The notes: a model not told the origin generated them from the sequence alone. Shown: positions 50,950 through 62,147, numbered from the stretch's first letter. The stretch is 64,000 nt of DNA from CAITSH01 sp025356665 (GCA_025356665.1 JANXRV010000090.1:62001-126000); one strand, 5' to 3'. Numbers and translations are program-made.

Positions 50950-52386
50950 ATGAGCGCCGTACTTAAGTCCAAAGATTTCAAAGATTCCAAAGAATTCAGC
51001 GATTTCAAAGTGGCCGATCTGGGCCTGGCCGATTGGGGCCGCAAGGAAATCCGCATCGCAGAAACAGAGATGCCCGGCCTGATGGCGATCCGCAAGGAAT
51101 TCGCCGCCACCCAGCCGCTGCGCGGTGCGCGCATCACCGGCTCGCTGCACATGACCATCCAGACCGCGGTGCTGATCGAGACGCTCAAGGCGCTCGGTGC
51201 AGATGTGCGCTGGGCCTCGTGCAACATCTACTCAACACAAGACCACGCCGCCGCAGCCATCGCTGCGGGCGGCACGCCGGTGTTCGCCTACAAGGGCGAG
51301 AACCTCACCGAATACTGGGAATACACCCACAAGATTTTCGAGTGGGCCGACGGCGGCTTCAGCAACATGATCCTCGATGACGGCGGCGACGCCACGCTGC
51401 TGTTGCACCTTGGCACCCGCGCCGAGACGGATCTCTCCCTGCTCAACCATCCGGGCAGCGAAGAGGAGACCATCATGTTCGCCTCGATCAAGGCGACCAT
51501 CGCCCGTGATCCGAAGTGGTACTCGACCCGCCTCAAGCAGATCAAGGGTGTGTCAGAGGAGACCACCACCGGCGTGAAACGCCTGATCCAGATGCACAAA
51601 GACGGCCAGCTCGCCTTCCCGGCGATCAACGTCAACGACTCGGTCACCAAAAGCAAGTTCGACAACCTTTACGGCTGCCGTGAATCACTGGTGGACGGCA
51701 TCAAGCGTGCCACCGATGTGATGATCGCCGGCAAGGTTGCCGTGGTCGCCGGTTACGGCGACGTGGGCAAGGGCTCGGCACAGGCGCTGCGCGCCCTCTC
51801 GGCGCAGGTCTGGGTTACAGAAATCGATCCGATCTGCGCGCTGCAGGCGGCGATGGAAGGTTATCGCGTGGTGACCATGGACTACGCCTGCGACAAGGCC
51901 GACATCTTTGTCACGGCCACCGGCAATTTCCAGGTGCTCACGCACGAGCACATGAAGAAAATGAAAAACGAGGCCATCGTCTGCAACATCGGCCACTTCG
52001 ACAACGAAATCGAAGTCGCGGCGCTCAAACAGTACACCTGGGAGAACATCAAGCCCCAGGTCGACCATGTGATTTTTCCCGACGGCAAACGCATCACCCT
52101 GCTGGCCGAGGGACGCCTGGTCAACCTCGGTTGCGGCACCGGCCATCCTTCGTATGTAATGAGCTCCTCGTTTGCCAACCAGACCATCGCGCAGATCGAG
52201 CTCTTTACCAACCCGACGAAGTACCCGGTCGGCGTCTATGTACTGCCCAAACACCTCGATGAAAAAGTCGCAAGGCTGCAGTTGAAAACACTCAACGCCC
52301 AGCTGACCGAGCTCACCGACGCACAGGCAAACTACATCGGCGTCACCAAGGCCGGCCCGTTCAAGCCCGAAGCCTACCGCTACTAA
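50950..52386 (+). CDS. ahcY: Adenosylhomocysteinase
   Basis: Hydrolyses SAH to adenosine and homocysteine, relieving product inhibition of methyltransferases. 478 residues; NAD-binding GYGDVGKGSAQAL, substrate-binding CNIYSTQDHAAAAI, NIGHFDNEIEV and the C-terminal GPFKPEAYRY are all present. ATG 50950 with AAAGGAG; GTG 50947 is adjacent. The extreme N-terminus has a short Lys/Asp/Phe repeat (SKDFKDSKEFSDFK) from repeated TTCAAAGATTCCAAAGA-like bases. Controlled by the upstream riboswitch. Confidence 0.98.
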   Translation: MSAVLKSKDFKDSKEFSDFKVADLGLADWGRKEIRIAETEMPGLMAIRKEFAATQPLRGARITGSLHMTIQTAVLIETLKALGADVRWASCNIYSTQDHAAAAIAAGGTPVFAYKGENLTEYWEYTHKIFEWADGGFSNMILDDGGDATLLLHLGTRAETDLSLLNHPGSEEETIMFASIKATIARDPKWYSTRLKQIKGVSEETTTGVKRLIQMHKDGQLAFPAINVNDSVTKSKFDNLYGCRESLVDGIKRATDVMIAGKVAVVAGYGDVGKGSAQALRALSAQVWVTEIDPICALQAAMEGYRVVTMDYACDKADIFVTATGNFQVLTHEHMKKMKNEAIVCNIGHFDNEIEVAALKQYTWENIKPQVDHVIFPDGKRITLLAEGRLVNLGCGTGHPSYVMSSSFANQTIAQIELFTNPTKYPVGVYVLPKHLDEKVARLQLKTLNAQLTELTDAQANYIGVTKAGPFKPEAYRY

Positions 52387-52410
52387 GGCCCCAAGCCCTA
52401 AACGGTTTGG

Positions 52411-52437
52411 CGCGAGTCGTCCGTCGCACGACTCGCG
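52411..52437. other. 10-bp perfect hairpin between ahcY and metF
   Basis: CGCGAGTCGT and ACGACTCGCG flank a 7-base loop (CCGTCGC). No T-run follows, so it is probably an mRNA stabiliser or attenuator rather than a terminator. Confidence 0.55.
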
Positions 52438-52509
52438 TCAACCGCGCCGCAAGCAGCGCGCCGGCTTTTCGCCGCTGATGCGGCCCCTTCTTTGGAGGCA
52501 TCCGCCCCT

Positions 52510-53355
52510 ATGGAAAGTCAGAAGCAGTTCCCCCGCAGCTTCAGTTTCGAATTCTTTCCGCCCAAAACGCCCGAAGGCATAGAAAAACTGCGCGCCACCT
52601 GGAAACAGCTGGCGCAGCTCAAGCCACGGTTTTTTTCCGTCACCTATGGTGCCGGCGGCTCGACGCAGGACAGGACCCTCGCCTCGGTGCTCGAAATCAT
52701 CGCCGACGGCCATGACGCCGCACCGCATATCTCTTGCATCGGCTCCACCCGCGCCGAGCTCGCCGCGACGCTCGCGCTCTACATCTCAAAGGGCATACGC
52801 CACATCGTCGCCCTGCGCGGCGACCTGCCCTCCGGGTCGGCCAGCTTCGGCGACCTGCGCTATGCCAGCGAACTGGTGGCCTTTATCCGCGAACAAACCG
52901 GCGAGCACTTCAACATCGAGGTGGCATGCTATCCGGAAATGCACCCACAGGCGCGCAGCCCGCAGGATGATGTGCGTCATTTCAAGCAAAAGGTGGATGC
53001 CGGCGCCGATGCGGCCATCACGCAATATTTCTTCAATGCCGATGCCTATTACCGCTTTATCGACGAGTGCGAGGCGGCGGGCATCGCCATCCCCATCGTG
53101 CCGGGCATCATGCCGATAGGCAACTTCTCGCAACTGGCGCGCTTCTCCGACGCCTGCGGCACCGAGATCCCGCGCTGGCTGCGCCTGAAAATGCAGGGCT
53201 ACGGCGACGACAGCACCTCCATCCGCAGCTTCGGCCTCGACGTCATCACCGACCTGTGCGACAAACTGCTTTCGCAAGGCGCCCCCGGCCTGCATTTTTA
53301 CTCGATGAACCAGGCGGGGCCCGTTTCGACGATATGGCAACGGCTCGGGCTATAG
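52510..53355 (+). CDS. metF: 5,10-methylenetetrahydrofolate reductase
   Basis: 281 residues. Reduces methylene-THF to methyl-THF, the methyl donor for homocysteine methylation. FSFEFFPPKTPEGIEKL at the N-terminus and VTYGAGGST are family signatures; ALRGDLP and the QYFFNADAYYRF strand follow. ATG 52510 with GGAGG at 52494-52498; in-frame TTG 52492 precedes the ribosome site. Downstream of ahcY, so the methyl cycle is partly co-expressed. Its last codons form the beginning of a 47-bp tandem repeat. Confidence 0.97.
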   Translation: MESQKQFPRSFSFEFFPPKTPEGIEKLRATWKQLAQLKPRFFSVTYGAGGSTQDRTLASVLEIIADGHDAAPHISCIGSTRAELAATLALYISKGIRHIVALRGDLPSGSASFGDLRYASELVAFIREQTGEHFNIEVACYPEMHPQARSPQDDVRHFKQKVDAGADAAITQYFFNADAYYRFIDECEAAGIAIPIVPGIMPIGNFSQLARFSDACGTEIPRWLRLKMQGYGDDSTSIRSFGLDVITDLCDKLLSQGAPGLHFYSMNQAGPVSTIWQRLGL

Positions 53356-53481
53356 CCCGAACGGATGCCATCGTAAAGCGACCGCAGCGGCTCGGGCTGT
53401 AGCCCGGACGGATGCCATCGTAAAGCGACCGCAACGGCTCGGGCTATAGACCGAACGGATGCTATCGCGCAGCGCCACTAC
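53341..53481. repeat. Three 47-bp tandem repeats overlapping metF 3' end, each with a palindrome
   Basis: Units begin at 53341, 53388 and 53435 with CGGCTCGGGCT. The first includes the metF stop codon. Each contains TCGGGCTATAGCCCGA or a variant, a 16-bp palindrome, followed by GGATGCCATCGTAAAGCGACC; the third has drifted. They separate convergent metF and the large sensor gene, so they may terminate both. There are no spacers, hence this is not CRISPR. Confidence 0.9.
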
Positions 53482-56400
53482 GTTGGCAAGACGTAGCCCT
53501 TTTCGCGGAACAGCTGGAGGCAGGCATCCACCACCGCCGGGTCATAACTTGTCCCGCGACCGCGTTCAATTTCCGCCAACGCTTTGTCCTGGCCCAATCC
53601 GGGGCGATAAGGCCGGTGCGAGGACATCGCCTCCAGGGTGTCGGCCACCGCCAGGATGCGCGCCTCGAACAAGATGGCCTCGCCCTTGAGGCCTTGCGGA
53701 TAGCCACTGCCGTCGATGCGTTCATGGTGCTGCAACGCCACCTGCGCCACCGGCCACGGAAACTCGACCTCCTTCAGAATGTCATAGCTGGCCTGCGCGT
53801 GACCCTTGATCAGTTGGTACTCCACCGCGCTCAGCTTGCCCGGCTTGGACAATATCTCGGCCGGAATGGTGACCTTGCCGACATCATGCAGGTAGCCGGC
53901 GACGCGCAAGCCCTCGATCCGCTGCGCATCAAAACCAAGCTCGGCGCCGATCGCCATGGCGATCTTTGCCACACGCTTTTCGTGTCCGGCCGTATACGGA
54001 TCGCGCATCTCGCCTATGGTCGTGGCCACCTCCACGGTGCGCATGAAGGCGGTCTGCAGCTGCGCAAGATAGCGCGCGGCCTGGTCCTCGGCGCGCTTTT
54101 TCTCGGAGATGTCCTGCGCCATGCCGACGACCGCCGGCGTGCCGGCGAAGGTCGCAACCGACCCTTGCGAGCCCATGGTGAAAGTTGAACCATCCTTGCG
54201 CAGGCCGACGCTGACGAAGGCGCCCGGATTTTTCTCATCCGTCACGAGCGGCCGCAAAGTGTCGTTCATCAGTTCGCGCGAGGACTCAGCGACCACAGAC
54301 AACGCATCACGACCGAGCATATCTTGCGGCGAGTCGTAACCGAACATCTGGGCAAAACGGCGGTTTACAAAGCTGAACCTGCCCTCCTGGATAACGTAGA
54401 TGCCGGTAATGACTTGGTCGAACAAGATGCGAAAACGCTCTTCCGACTGCGCCGTTTCCAATTGCGCCCGCCATTGCGCAGAGACATCGCGCACGATTGA
54501 AATGACCGTGTCCGCCTCCATGGGCAGCACGCGGGCCTCGAAATGCTTTTCCACGCCGCCGATGGGCAAAGTGTAGATAAATTCCTGCAACGCGCCCGAA
54601 TCCAGGGCGCGGGAAAAAGCCTGCATGTACTGGTTGGCAATCGGCGCCGGCAACACGGCGCTGACCTTCTTGCCCAGCAGTTGATCCGACGGTAGCGGTA
54701 GCGCGTCCGGATCCGCGGCGACGAAGTTGAGGTATTCGCCATCGCGCCGGTTGACCAAAATAGTATCCGGGATGGCCTTGATCAAGCTGCGGCTCCTTGC
54801 CTCGCTTTCACGCAAGGACTGTTCTGCGACCAGGCGTTGCGCTTCATCCGCAAATTTATCCATTGCAAAACTGATGCTGGCCGTCATCTCGATCAACAGC
54901 TGCTGCGCCGATTCGTCAAAGGCGTTTTTCTCGTCCGTGTAGAGCGTAAGCGCGCCAATGACAAGGCCTTTGCGCTGGATCGGCAACGAGGCCGATGAGC
55001 CCCATCCGGCACGCGCGGCGCGCTCGCGCCATGGCGTGACCGTGGGGTCGGTCTGATAGTCCTGGCACCACAGCGCGCGGCATTCGCGCGCGGCAGTGCC
55101 GGTGGGACCGTGGCCATAGGGAGTCGCGGCATCAACCGATATTTGTATATCTTTGAGGTAATCCTGTCCGGAACCAAAGCTGGCGACCCGGCCGAGCATG
55201 CCCGAATGGGCATCGACGAGGCCTATCCACGCCATTTGCATGCCGCCCGACTCGACTGCAATGCGGCAGATGTGCTCGAACAATTCCGGCGCAGCGCGGG
55301 ATCGTGCAACCGCCGCGTTGCTATCGCTCAAGGCGGCATAAAGCGATCTCATGCGCTGCGCGCGCGCCTCAAGCTGCTTGCGCTGCGTGATGTCTTGCAC
55401 CGTGGCAAAAAACGACTCGGCGCTGCCGTCCGGCTTGCGGACACAGCGCACGTTGAGTTCGGCGAGCACCACAGTGCCATCCTTGCGGATGAAACGCTTC
55501 TCCAAGGTGTAGCCCTCGGACTCGCCGCGCATGACGCGGTCAAACTCGGCCACGTCTTTTTGCAGGTCGTCCGGATGCGTCAACGCAGACCAGGTTTTCT
55601 GCGCCAGCTCAGCGCGCGAATAGCCCAAGATTACGCAAAGCTGGTCGTTAAAACGGCCCCAGCGTTTGGAGTCGGGCTCGGTGATGGCCATGCCAACGAA
55701 GGGCATGTCATAAAACCGCGCCAACAATTTGTCGGTCAGCGACTGCGCGACCAGCATGTCGGCATATCTTTGCCTGCGCACAAGCAGCGTCAGCGCGGCG
55801 GTCACGACGGCAACTGCAAGCAGGACAATCGCACTGATCCAAAAGGCGAGTTGATACAAGGGCGCCAAGGCTTCGCTGCGGTCCATCTTGGCAACCAGAT
55901 GCCAATCGCTGCCCTGTACCCGCTGATAAGCGGCGAGCACTTCGATGCCGCGATAATCCAGGCCGGTCGTTACCCCTGCTTTTGGCGACAAAATCGCCGC
56001 TACGGCGGGCACTTGCTTTTGCGACAAAGGCAAGCGCAGCGACAGGGCGCCCACGCCATGGCGCAACGGGTTGAGGTAAAGCACAGCATCGCCATCGCGG
56101 CGCACCAACAATGTCTCGCCGCTTGGACTGGCCGTCGGCCATTCCTGCACAAATGGAAAGAGAAAAGTACCTGCATTGATATGCATCACCACGGCAAGCG
56201 ACGCCGACCTCGCGCCCGGCGCACGCAATGGCGCTACCAGCGTCAGGCTCGGGTGCCCGTGCGCATCAACATACAGCTCGCTGCGGCGTGTCTTGCCGTC
56301 CGCAAGGGCGTTTGCCAGTAGCGGCGCAAACTCGGGGACCGCCACAAAGGGCTGGCCCACGCTTAGCAAGCGTTTCGAATCGGCATTGAAAAGAGCGATC

Positions 56401-56975
56401 GAGTCGTAGGTGAATGCCTTGCGCAGTGCTTCCAACTGGGACTGCACCAATTCCAGCTCTTTCGTATCGCCGGTGCGTTGCCAGGCAAAGACACGCGTGG
56501 TGAATCCGGCGCCGGCGATCAGGCTCTGGGCATCGCCTTGGCGTTCAGTCAGCCAGCGCTCGATTTCTCCGACCTTGATTCTGGCGATGGCCACAAGGTT
56601 TGATTGGGCCTCTTGTTCCGTTTGATCAGAATACAAAAACAACACCGATACGCCGGCGACCGGAACGATCAGCGCGAGTATGAACAGCGCGGCCAGTGTC
56701 GTGCGCAAGCGCGACAGCGGCCGCAAACCGCCCTGCGCCAAAGCGGCAGCGTGCCCGACTTCCGACACCCCGGTCAATTGGCTTATCAGCCAGTAGAGCA
56801 GCGCGCTCGAGGCCAGAACAAAACCCAATCCATCCAGCACTTCGATGCGGCTTTTCAGCATCGGATCATCGATTGTCGTGGCGACCCGAACAGCGGACGC
56901 AACAATCCAGAACGCGGCAAATACCGCGTAGAGCGTGACGACCGCGGCCGGGGTGAGGCGGCGGCTCATGAACAT
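53478..56975 (-). CDS. Membrane sensor with PAS, GAF and HD-GYP domains
   Basis: 1165 residues. Layout: two membrane helices (about 10-28, 48-66), a third at about 92-113, a large periplasmic sensor (dCache-like, about 115-375), a fourth helix (about 378-400), then a PAS domain (about 415-540), a GAF domain (about 560-700), two further PAS domains (about 730-975) and a C-terminal HD-GYP domain (GHEKRVAKIA, HDVGKVTIPAEIL, HHERIDGSGYPQGL). The HD-GYP motifs are intact, predicting cyclic-di-GMP degradation controlled by periplasmic and cytoplasmic signals. ATG 56969 is an alternative start. Confidence 0.92.
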   Translation of the reverse strand: MFMSRRLTPAAVVTLYAVFAAFWIVASAVRVATTIDDPMLKSRIEVLDGLGFVLASSALLYWLISQLTGVSEVGHAAALAQGGLRPLSRLRTTLAALFILALIVPVAGVSVLFLYSDQTEQEAQSNLVAIARIKVGEIERWLTERQGDAQSLIAGAGFTTRVFAWQRTGDTKELELVQSQLEALRKAFTYDSIALFNADSKRLLSVGQPFVAVPEFAPLLANALADGKTRRSELYVDAHGHPSLTLVAPLRAPGARSASLAVVMHINAGTFLFPFVQEWPTASPSGETLLVRRDGDAVLYLNPLRHGVGALSLRLPLSQKQVPAVAAILSPKAGVTTGLDYRGIEVLAAYQRVQGSDWHLVAKMDRSEALAPLYQLAFWISAIVLLAVAVVTAALTLLVRRQRYADMLVAQSLTDKLLARFYDMPFVGMAITEPDSKRWGRFNDQLCVILGYSRAELAQKTWSALTHPDDLQKDVAEFDRVMRGESEGYTLEKRFIRKDGTVVLAELNVRCVRKPDGSAESFFATVQDITQRKQLEARAQRMRSLYAALSDSNAAVARSRAAPELFEHICRIAVESGGMQMAWIGLVDAHSGMLGRVASFGSGQDYLKDIQISVDAATPYGHGPTGTAARECRALWCQDYQTDPTVTPWRERAARAGWGSSASLPIQRKGLVIGALTLYTDEKNAFDESAQQLLIEMTASISFAMDKFADEAQRLVAEQSLRESEARSRSLIKAIPDTILVNRRDGEYLNFVAADPDALPLPSDQLLGKKVSAVLPAPIANQYMQAFSRALDSGALQEFIYTLPIGGVEKHFEARVLPMEADTVISIVRDVSAQWRAQLETAQSEERFRILFDQVITGIYVIQEGRFSFVNRRFAQMFGYDSPQDMLGRDALSVVAESSRELMNDTLRPLVTDEKNPGAFVSVGLRKDGSTFTMGSQGSVATFAGTPAVVGMAQDISEKKRAEDQAARYLAQLQTAFMRTVEVATTIGEMRDPYTAGHEKRVAKIAMAIGAELGFDAQRIEGLRVAGYLHDVGKVTIPAEILSKPGKLSAVEYQLIKGHAQASYDILKEVEFPWPVAQVALQHHERIDGSGYPQGLKGEAILFEARILAVADTLEAMSSHRPYRPGLGQDKALAEIERGRGTSYDPAVVDACLQLFREKGYVLPT

Positions 56976-56999
56976 TGGAGAATCGCTGTTCTCACGCTG

Positions 57000-57275
57000 T
57001 TCTCATAAGCTGAGATACACAACATGGGGAGAGCATCCAAAGTAGCACACGCCACAACACTTCACAATTCTTAATAAACCAAGTATTCACTGAACAAGGG
57101 GCAAGCCCCCTTGTATATCCCCCACTGCAGCGGGAAGCTGGTTGAGGTGGCCTCATTTTCAGGACTTGATCAGCGCTGCCTTATAAAAATGAAAATAGCC
57201 CGAAAAATGGTCAGGCAAACGCCGGGCTATTGGGGGCATACGAATGCGGGCAGGCGACTGTCCCCGTAAGCACTG
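57000..57275. other. Intergenic region with a possible terminator hairpin
   Basis: No gene is supported between the sensor gene start and cysB end. AATAGCCCG (57196-57204) and CGGGCTATT pair across about 18 bases and may end the cysB transcript on the minus strand; the rest is AT-richer than the flanks and should hold the promoter of the sensor gene. Confidence 0.4.
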
Positions 57276-58217
57276 TTACAACTCGTAATTCTCCTGCCCA
57301 CCCGCCATCGCCTTGTCTATGGTCTTGCGGTTGAGTTGCGGTGCAAACAACTCGATAAACTCATAAGCGTAGCCGCGCATCATCGCGCCGCGGCGCAGCG
57401 CAACGCGCGTGGTGGAGGAGCGGAACAGGTGGCCGGCGTCGATGGCGCGAAGATGGCTGTCGCGTTTGGCATCGAAAGCCATGGCCGCAACAATGCCCAC
57501 ACCGAGGCCGAGCTCGACATAGGTCTTGATCACGTCCGAGTCGATGGCCGACAGCACGATGTCGGCCTTGAGCCCGCGGGTGGTGAAGGCCTCGTCGATG
57601 TGCGAGCGCCCGGTGAACGCCGGGTCGTAAGTGACGATAGGATATTTGGCCAGCTCCTCCAGCGTCAGGCGCTCGAGCTTGGCCAGCGGATGCTTGGGCG
57701 GCACCACCACGCAGTGGTGCCAGGTATAGGCCGGCAAGGCCAGCAACTGCGGATAGTGGTCCAGCGATTCGGTGGCGATGGCGATGTCGGCCCCACCGGT
57801 GATGGCCATCTGCGCCAGTTGCGGCGGATTGCCCTGCTGCAAGGTCAGCTTGACCTTGGGATAACGCTTCTTGAATTCATGCACGACCTTGGGCAGCGCA
57901 TAGCGCGCCTGGGTGTGGGTGGTGGCCACGGTCAGCGTGCCGGCGCGCTTGTCCTGGAACTCGCTGCCGACCCGCCTGAGGTTGTCCACCTCCTGCAGCA
58001 CGCGCTCGACAATTTTCAGCACCGCCTCGCCCGGCTCGGTGAGGGCGACAAAACGCTTGCCGCGGCGCTCAAAGATCTCGATGCCCAGTTCCTCTTCGAA
58101 TTCCTTGATCTGCTTGGACACCCCCGGCTGCGAGGTGTGCAGGGTATTGGCCGCTTCGGTCAGGTTCAAACCCTGACGAACCGTTTCGCGCACGTAGCGT
58201 AATTGCTGAAAATTCAT
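57276..58217 (-). CDS. cysB: LysR-family transcriptional regulator CysB
   Basis: 313 residues. N-terminal winged helix (MNFQQLRYVRETVRQGLNLT, then LHTSQPGVSKQIKEFEEELG) and a CysB-type effector domain (TVATTHTQARYALPKVV, PKHPLAKL, VIKTYVELGLGVGIVAAMA). CysB activates sulfur assimilation genes with N-acetylserine as inducer. Divergent from cysI, the typical arrangement for a LysR regulator and its target. Confidence 0.95.
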   Translation of the reverse strand: MNFQQLRYVRETVRQGLNLTEAANTLHTSQPGVSKQIKEFEEELGIEIFERRGKRFVALTEPGEAVLKIVERVLQEVDNLRRVGSEFQDKRAGTLTVATTHTQARYALPKVVHEFKKRYPKVKLTLQQGNPPQLAQMAITGGADIAIATESLDHYPQLLALPAYTWHHCVVVPPKHPLAKLERLTLEELAKYPIVTYDPAFTGRSHIDEAFTTRGLKADIVLSAIDSDVIKTYVELGLGVGIVAAMAFDAKRDSHLRAIDAGHLFRSSTTRVALRRGAMMRGYAYEFIELFAPQLNRKTIDKAMAGGQENYEL

Positions 58218-58383
58218 GGTCTTGCCTTTTATATATACGATTTAGTTATTTATATATCTATTGTTATTCTTTTTAATAATAACCGGAGTTTATTACGATT
58301 GTGTCCTGTTTGGGAAGCATCCAAATAAGCAAATGCACTTTCGCGGTTCCGCACCCAGGGCCGCGTCAACTTTCGGTGAAGCC
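58218..58383. promoter_or_regulatory. cysB-cysI divergent regulatory region
   Basis: Very AT-rich compared with the surroundings. TTATT (58264-58268), 9 bases, AATAA (58278-58282) is an inverted pair matching a LysR-type half-site arrangement; ATATAT runs at 58231 and 58251 lie toward cysB. It is the likely CysB operator and holds both promoters. The cysI frame is open from 58261, but the family start is ATG 58384. Confidence 0.5.
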
Positions 58384-60120
<1,737 letters not shown>

Positions 60121-60154
60121 ACAACCAGACCGACCTATTGGATTGGATTCGACC

Positions 60155-60661
60155 ATGCCTACACTCATCAAGCATCGCAAACTCGCCACCGCAGCCGACA
60201 CCTGGACGCTGCTGCAAGAAGGCGAGGCCTTCCCCGCCTGTGGCGATGTCATCGTCCCGCTGTCTCTGTGGCTGAGCAAACGCGAAGTGCTGCTCAAGCG
60301 CGTGGGGCGCACCGGCGTCTGGCTCAAGCCCGAGGACGAGCCGGCGCTGCTGGCCCCCGACTTTGCCGTGCTGCCGCTGATCGCCGTACACTTTCCCGCC
60401 TTCACCGACGGCCGCGGCTACTCCACCGCCCGCCTGCTGCGCGAGCGCCACGGCTACGGCGGCGAACTGCGCGCCTTTGGTGACGTGCTGCGCGACAATA
60501 TTTTTTACCTGTCCCGCGTCGGCTTTGACGCCATCGCGCTGCGCGAGGATCAGGACGCGGCGCAAGCGCTGGGCGCATTCGGTGATTTCAGCGAGGCCTA
60601 CCAGACCTCGGTGGAACGTCCCCAGCCGCTGTTTCGCCGCCGCACCGGATTGAGCGCGTGA
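60155..60661 (+). CDS. DUF934 family protein (CysI-associated)
   Basis: 168 residues. DUF934 members occur almost always beside cysI in beta- and alphaproteobacteria and are thought to assist the siroheme reductase, possibly as an electron-transfer or assembly partner; no activity is proven. Typical segments are VIVPLSLWL, VHFPAFTDGRGYSTARLLRER and DVLRDNIFYLSRVGFDA. ATG 60155 is chosen; the gene overlaps cobA by 4 bases (GTGA). Confidence 0.9.
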   Translation: MPTLIKHRKLATAADTWTLLQEGEAFPACGDVIVPLSLWLSKREVLLKRVGRTGVWLKPEDEPALLAPDFAVLPLIAVHFPAFTDGRGYSTARLLRERHGYGGELRAFGDVLRDNIFYLSRVGFDAIALREDQDAAQALGAFGDFSEAYQTSVERPQPLFRRRTGLSA

Positions 60662-61416
60662 AGGGTACCGTCTATCTGGTGGGCGCCGGTCCGGGTGCGC
60701 CCGACCTGCTGACCCTGCGCGCCGCGCGCCTGCTCGAGGCGGCGGACATCGTGTTCCATGACGCCCTGGTTCACCCCGAAACGCTCGCGCTTGCCGCCAA
60801 GGCGGAAAAAATAGCAGTGGGCAAACGCTGCGGCAAACATTCCACGGTGCAGAAATTCATCAACAAACGACTGGTCGATGCGGCACAGAAACACAAAATC
60901 GTCATACGCCTCAAAGGCGGCGACCCGATGCTGTTCGGTCGCGCCCAGGAGGAGATCGACGCCCTGTCAGCGGCGGACATCGCCTTCGAAGTGGTGCCCG
61001 GCATCACCGCCGCGCTCGCCGCCAGCGCGCAGATCGGCGTATCGCTGACGCGCCGCGGCCTGTCACGCAACGTCGCCTTCGTCACGCCGCGCGTGGGCGA
61101 CGCCGAGCATGCCTGCGACTGGGCCGCCAGCGCCATCGGCGCCGATACGGCGGCAATCTACATGGGCGCAGGTCAGGCACAAATGATCAGCGTCACACTG
61201 ATCGCCCGCGGCATGTCGGCGGACACACCCGTTGCGATTCTTGAGAACCTGTCCCTGCCCGATGCCAGCGTGCGCTACGACACCCTGGGCGCACTGCCGC
61301 GTATTGCCGCCACAACCGGCGCCGGTCCGGCGCTGATATTGCTCGGCGAAGTATTGCGCGAGCAACTCGAGGCGCAACTCACCCTCGCCGGCAAGTTGCA
61401 CCGCGCCCACGCCTGA
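60658..61416 (+). CDS. cobA: Uroporphyrinogen-III C-methyltransferase (SUMT)
   Basis: 252 residues from GTG 60658. Makes precorrin-2, the precursor of siroheme. VYLVGAGPGAPDLLTLRAARLL, GKRCGKHS, RLKGGDPMLFGRAQEE and VVPGITAALAASA are the family motifs. There is no CysG-type dehydrogenase/ferrochelatase domain, so the final siroheme steps must be encoded elsewhere. Coupled to DUF934 and cysI, which use the siroheme product. Confidence 0.95.
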   Translation: MKGTVYLVGAGPGAPDLLTLRAARLLEAADIVFHDALVHPETLALAAKAEKIAVGKRCGKHSTVQKFINKRLVDAAQKHKIVIRLKGGDPMLFGRAQEEIDALSAADIAFEVVPGITAALAASAQIGVSLTRRGLSRNVAFVTPRVGDAEHACDWAASAIGADTAAIYMGAGQAQMISVTLIARGMSADTPVAILENLSLPDASVRYDTLGALPRIAATTGAGPALILLGEVLREQLEAQLTLAGKLHRAHA

Positions 61417-61583
61417 GCACAATCCACCTTGGCGCAGTCCAGTCGCTGACCACGGCGCGATCAGGGTGCTACACCCGGGTGCGCCACCCTTTGCCTGCGC
61501 CGGGACAACGAGGCTTATCCGCGCCGCAAAACAATGGCATCATTGCGCCCATTCAAAACTCTTCAACCTGCAAGGAGGCCACC

Positions 61584-62147
61584 ATGTCCGGAGGCGCGCA
61601 TTTAGATCCGTCGAACAAAAAAATTGCCATGTTCATCTCCATACTGGCCGTGGTGCTGGCGTTTTCGGAGACCCTGGGCAAGAGCGCGCAAACGCTGGCG
61701 CTGACGCTGAACATCGAGGCATCCAACCACTGGGCGTTTTTCCAGGCCAAGACCATACGTATGACCACGCTGCGCACCGCCGCGGAGGCGGCGGAACTGG
61801 AGATCGCGCGCGGCCCCGGCGCAGCCGCCAAGGAATTGCTGCAAAAACGCGTCGACGAATGGAAAAAAACTGCGGCGCGCTACGACAGCGAACCCGAGAC
61901 ACAGGAAGGCCGCAAGGAATTGGCCGCTCGCGCCAAGGCGGCAGAAAAAAGCCGCGACCGCAACCTCGCCGCCTATCACCACTACGAACTGGCTTCGGCG
62001 GCAACGCAGATTGCCATCGTACTCGCCTCGGCCGAGGTGATCACTGGCGTGGTGGCGCTGATGTGGGGATCGGCTGCGCTGGGTGTAGCGGCGGTGGTGT
62101 TTTGCCTGATCGGGTTCTTTGCGCCGCTGTCGGTGCATTTGTTCTAG
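61584..62147 (+). CDS. DUF4337 family membrane protein
   Basis: 187 residues. One N-terminal helix (IAMFISILAVVLAFSE), a charged coiled middle (EAAELEIARGPG, KRVDEWKKTAARYDSEPETQEGRKELAARAKAAEKS) and two C-terminal helices (IAIVLASAEVITGVVALM, ALGVAAVVFCLIGFFA) fit DUF4337. ATG 61584 with AAGGAGG at 61572-61578. Function unknown. Its stop codon lies in the first degenerate unit of a 15-bp tandem repeat. Confidence 0.88.
   Translation: MSGGAHLDPSNKKIAMFISILAVVLAFSETLGKSAQTLALTLNIEASNHWAFFQAKTIRMTTLRTAAEAAELEIARGPGAAAKELLQKRVDEWKKTAARYDSEPETQEGRKELAARAKAAEKSRDRNLAAYHHYELASAATQIAIVLASAEVITGVVALMWGSAALGVAAVVFCLIGFFAPLSVHLF

Noticed and set aside
52411..52437. Riboswitch or terminator for metF
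   Set aside because: A simple 10-bp hairpin without conserved aptamer sequence and without a T-run.
53341..53481. Possible short CRISPR array
   Set aside because: Units are contiguous with no variable spacers and no cas genes are present; it is a tandem duplication.
55110..56321. 403-codon plus-strand frame within the PAS/GAF/HD-GYP gene
   Set aside because: Antisense of the sensor; no plausible start region or motif.
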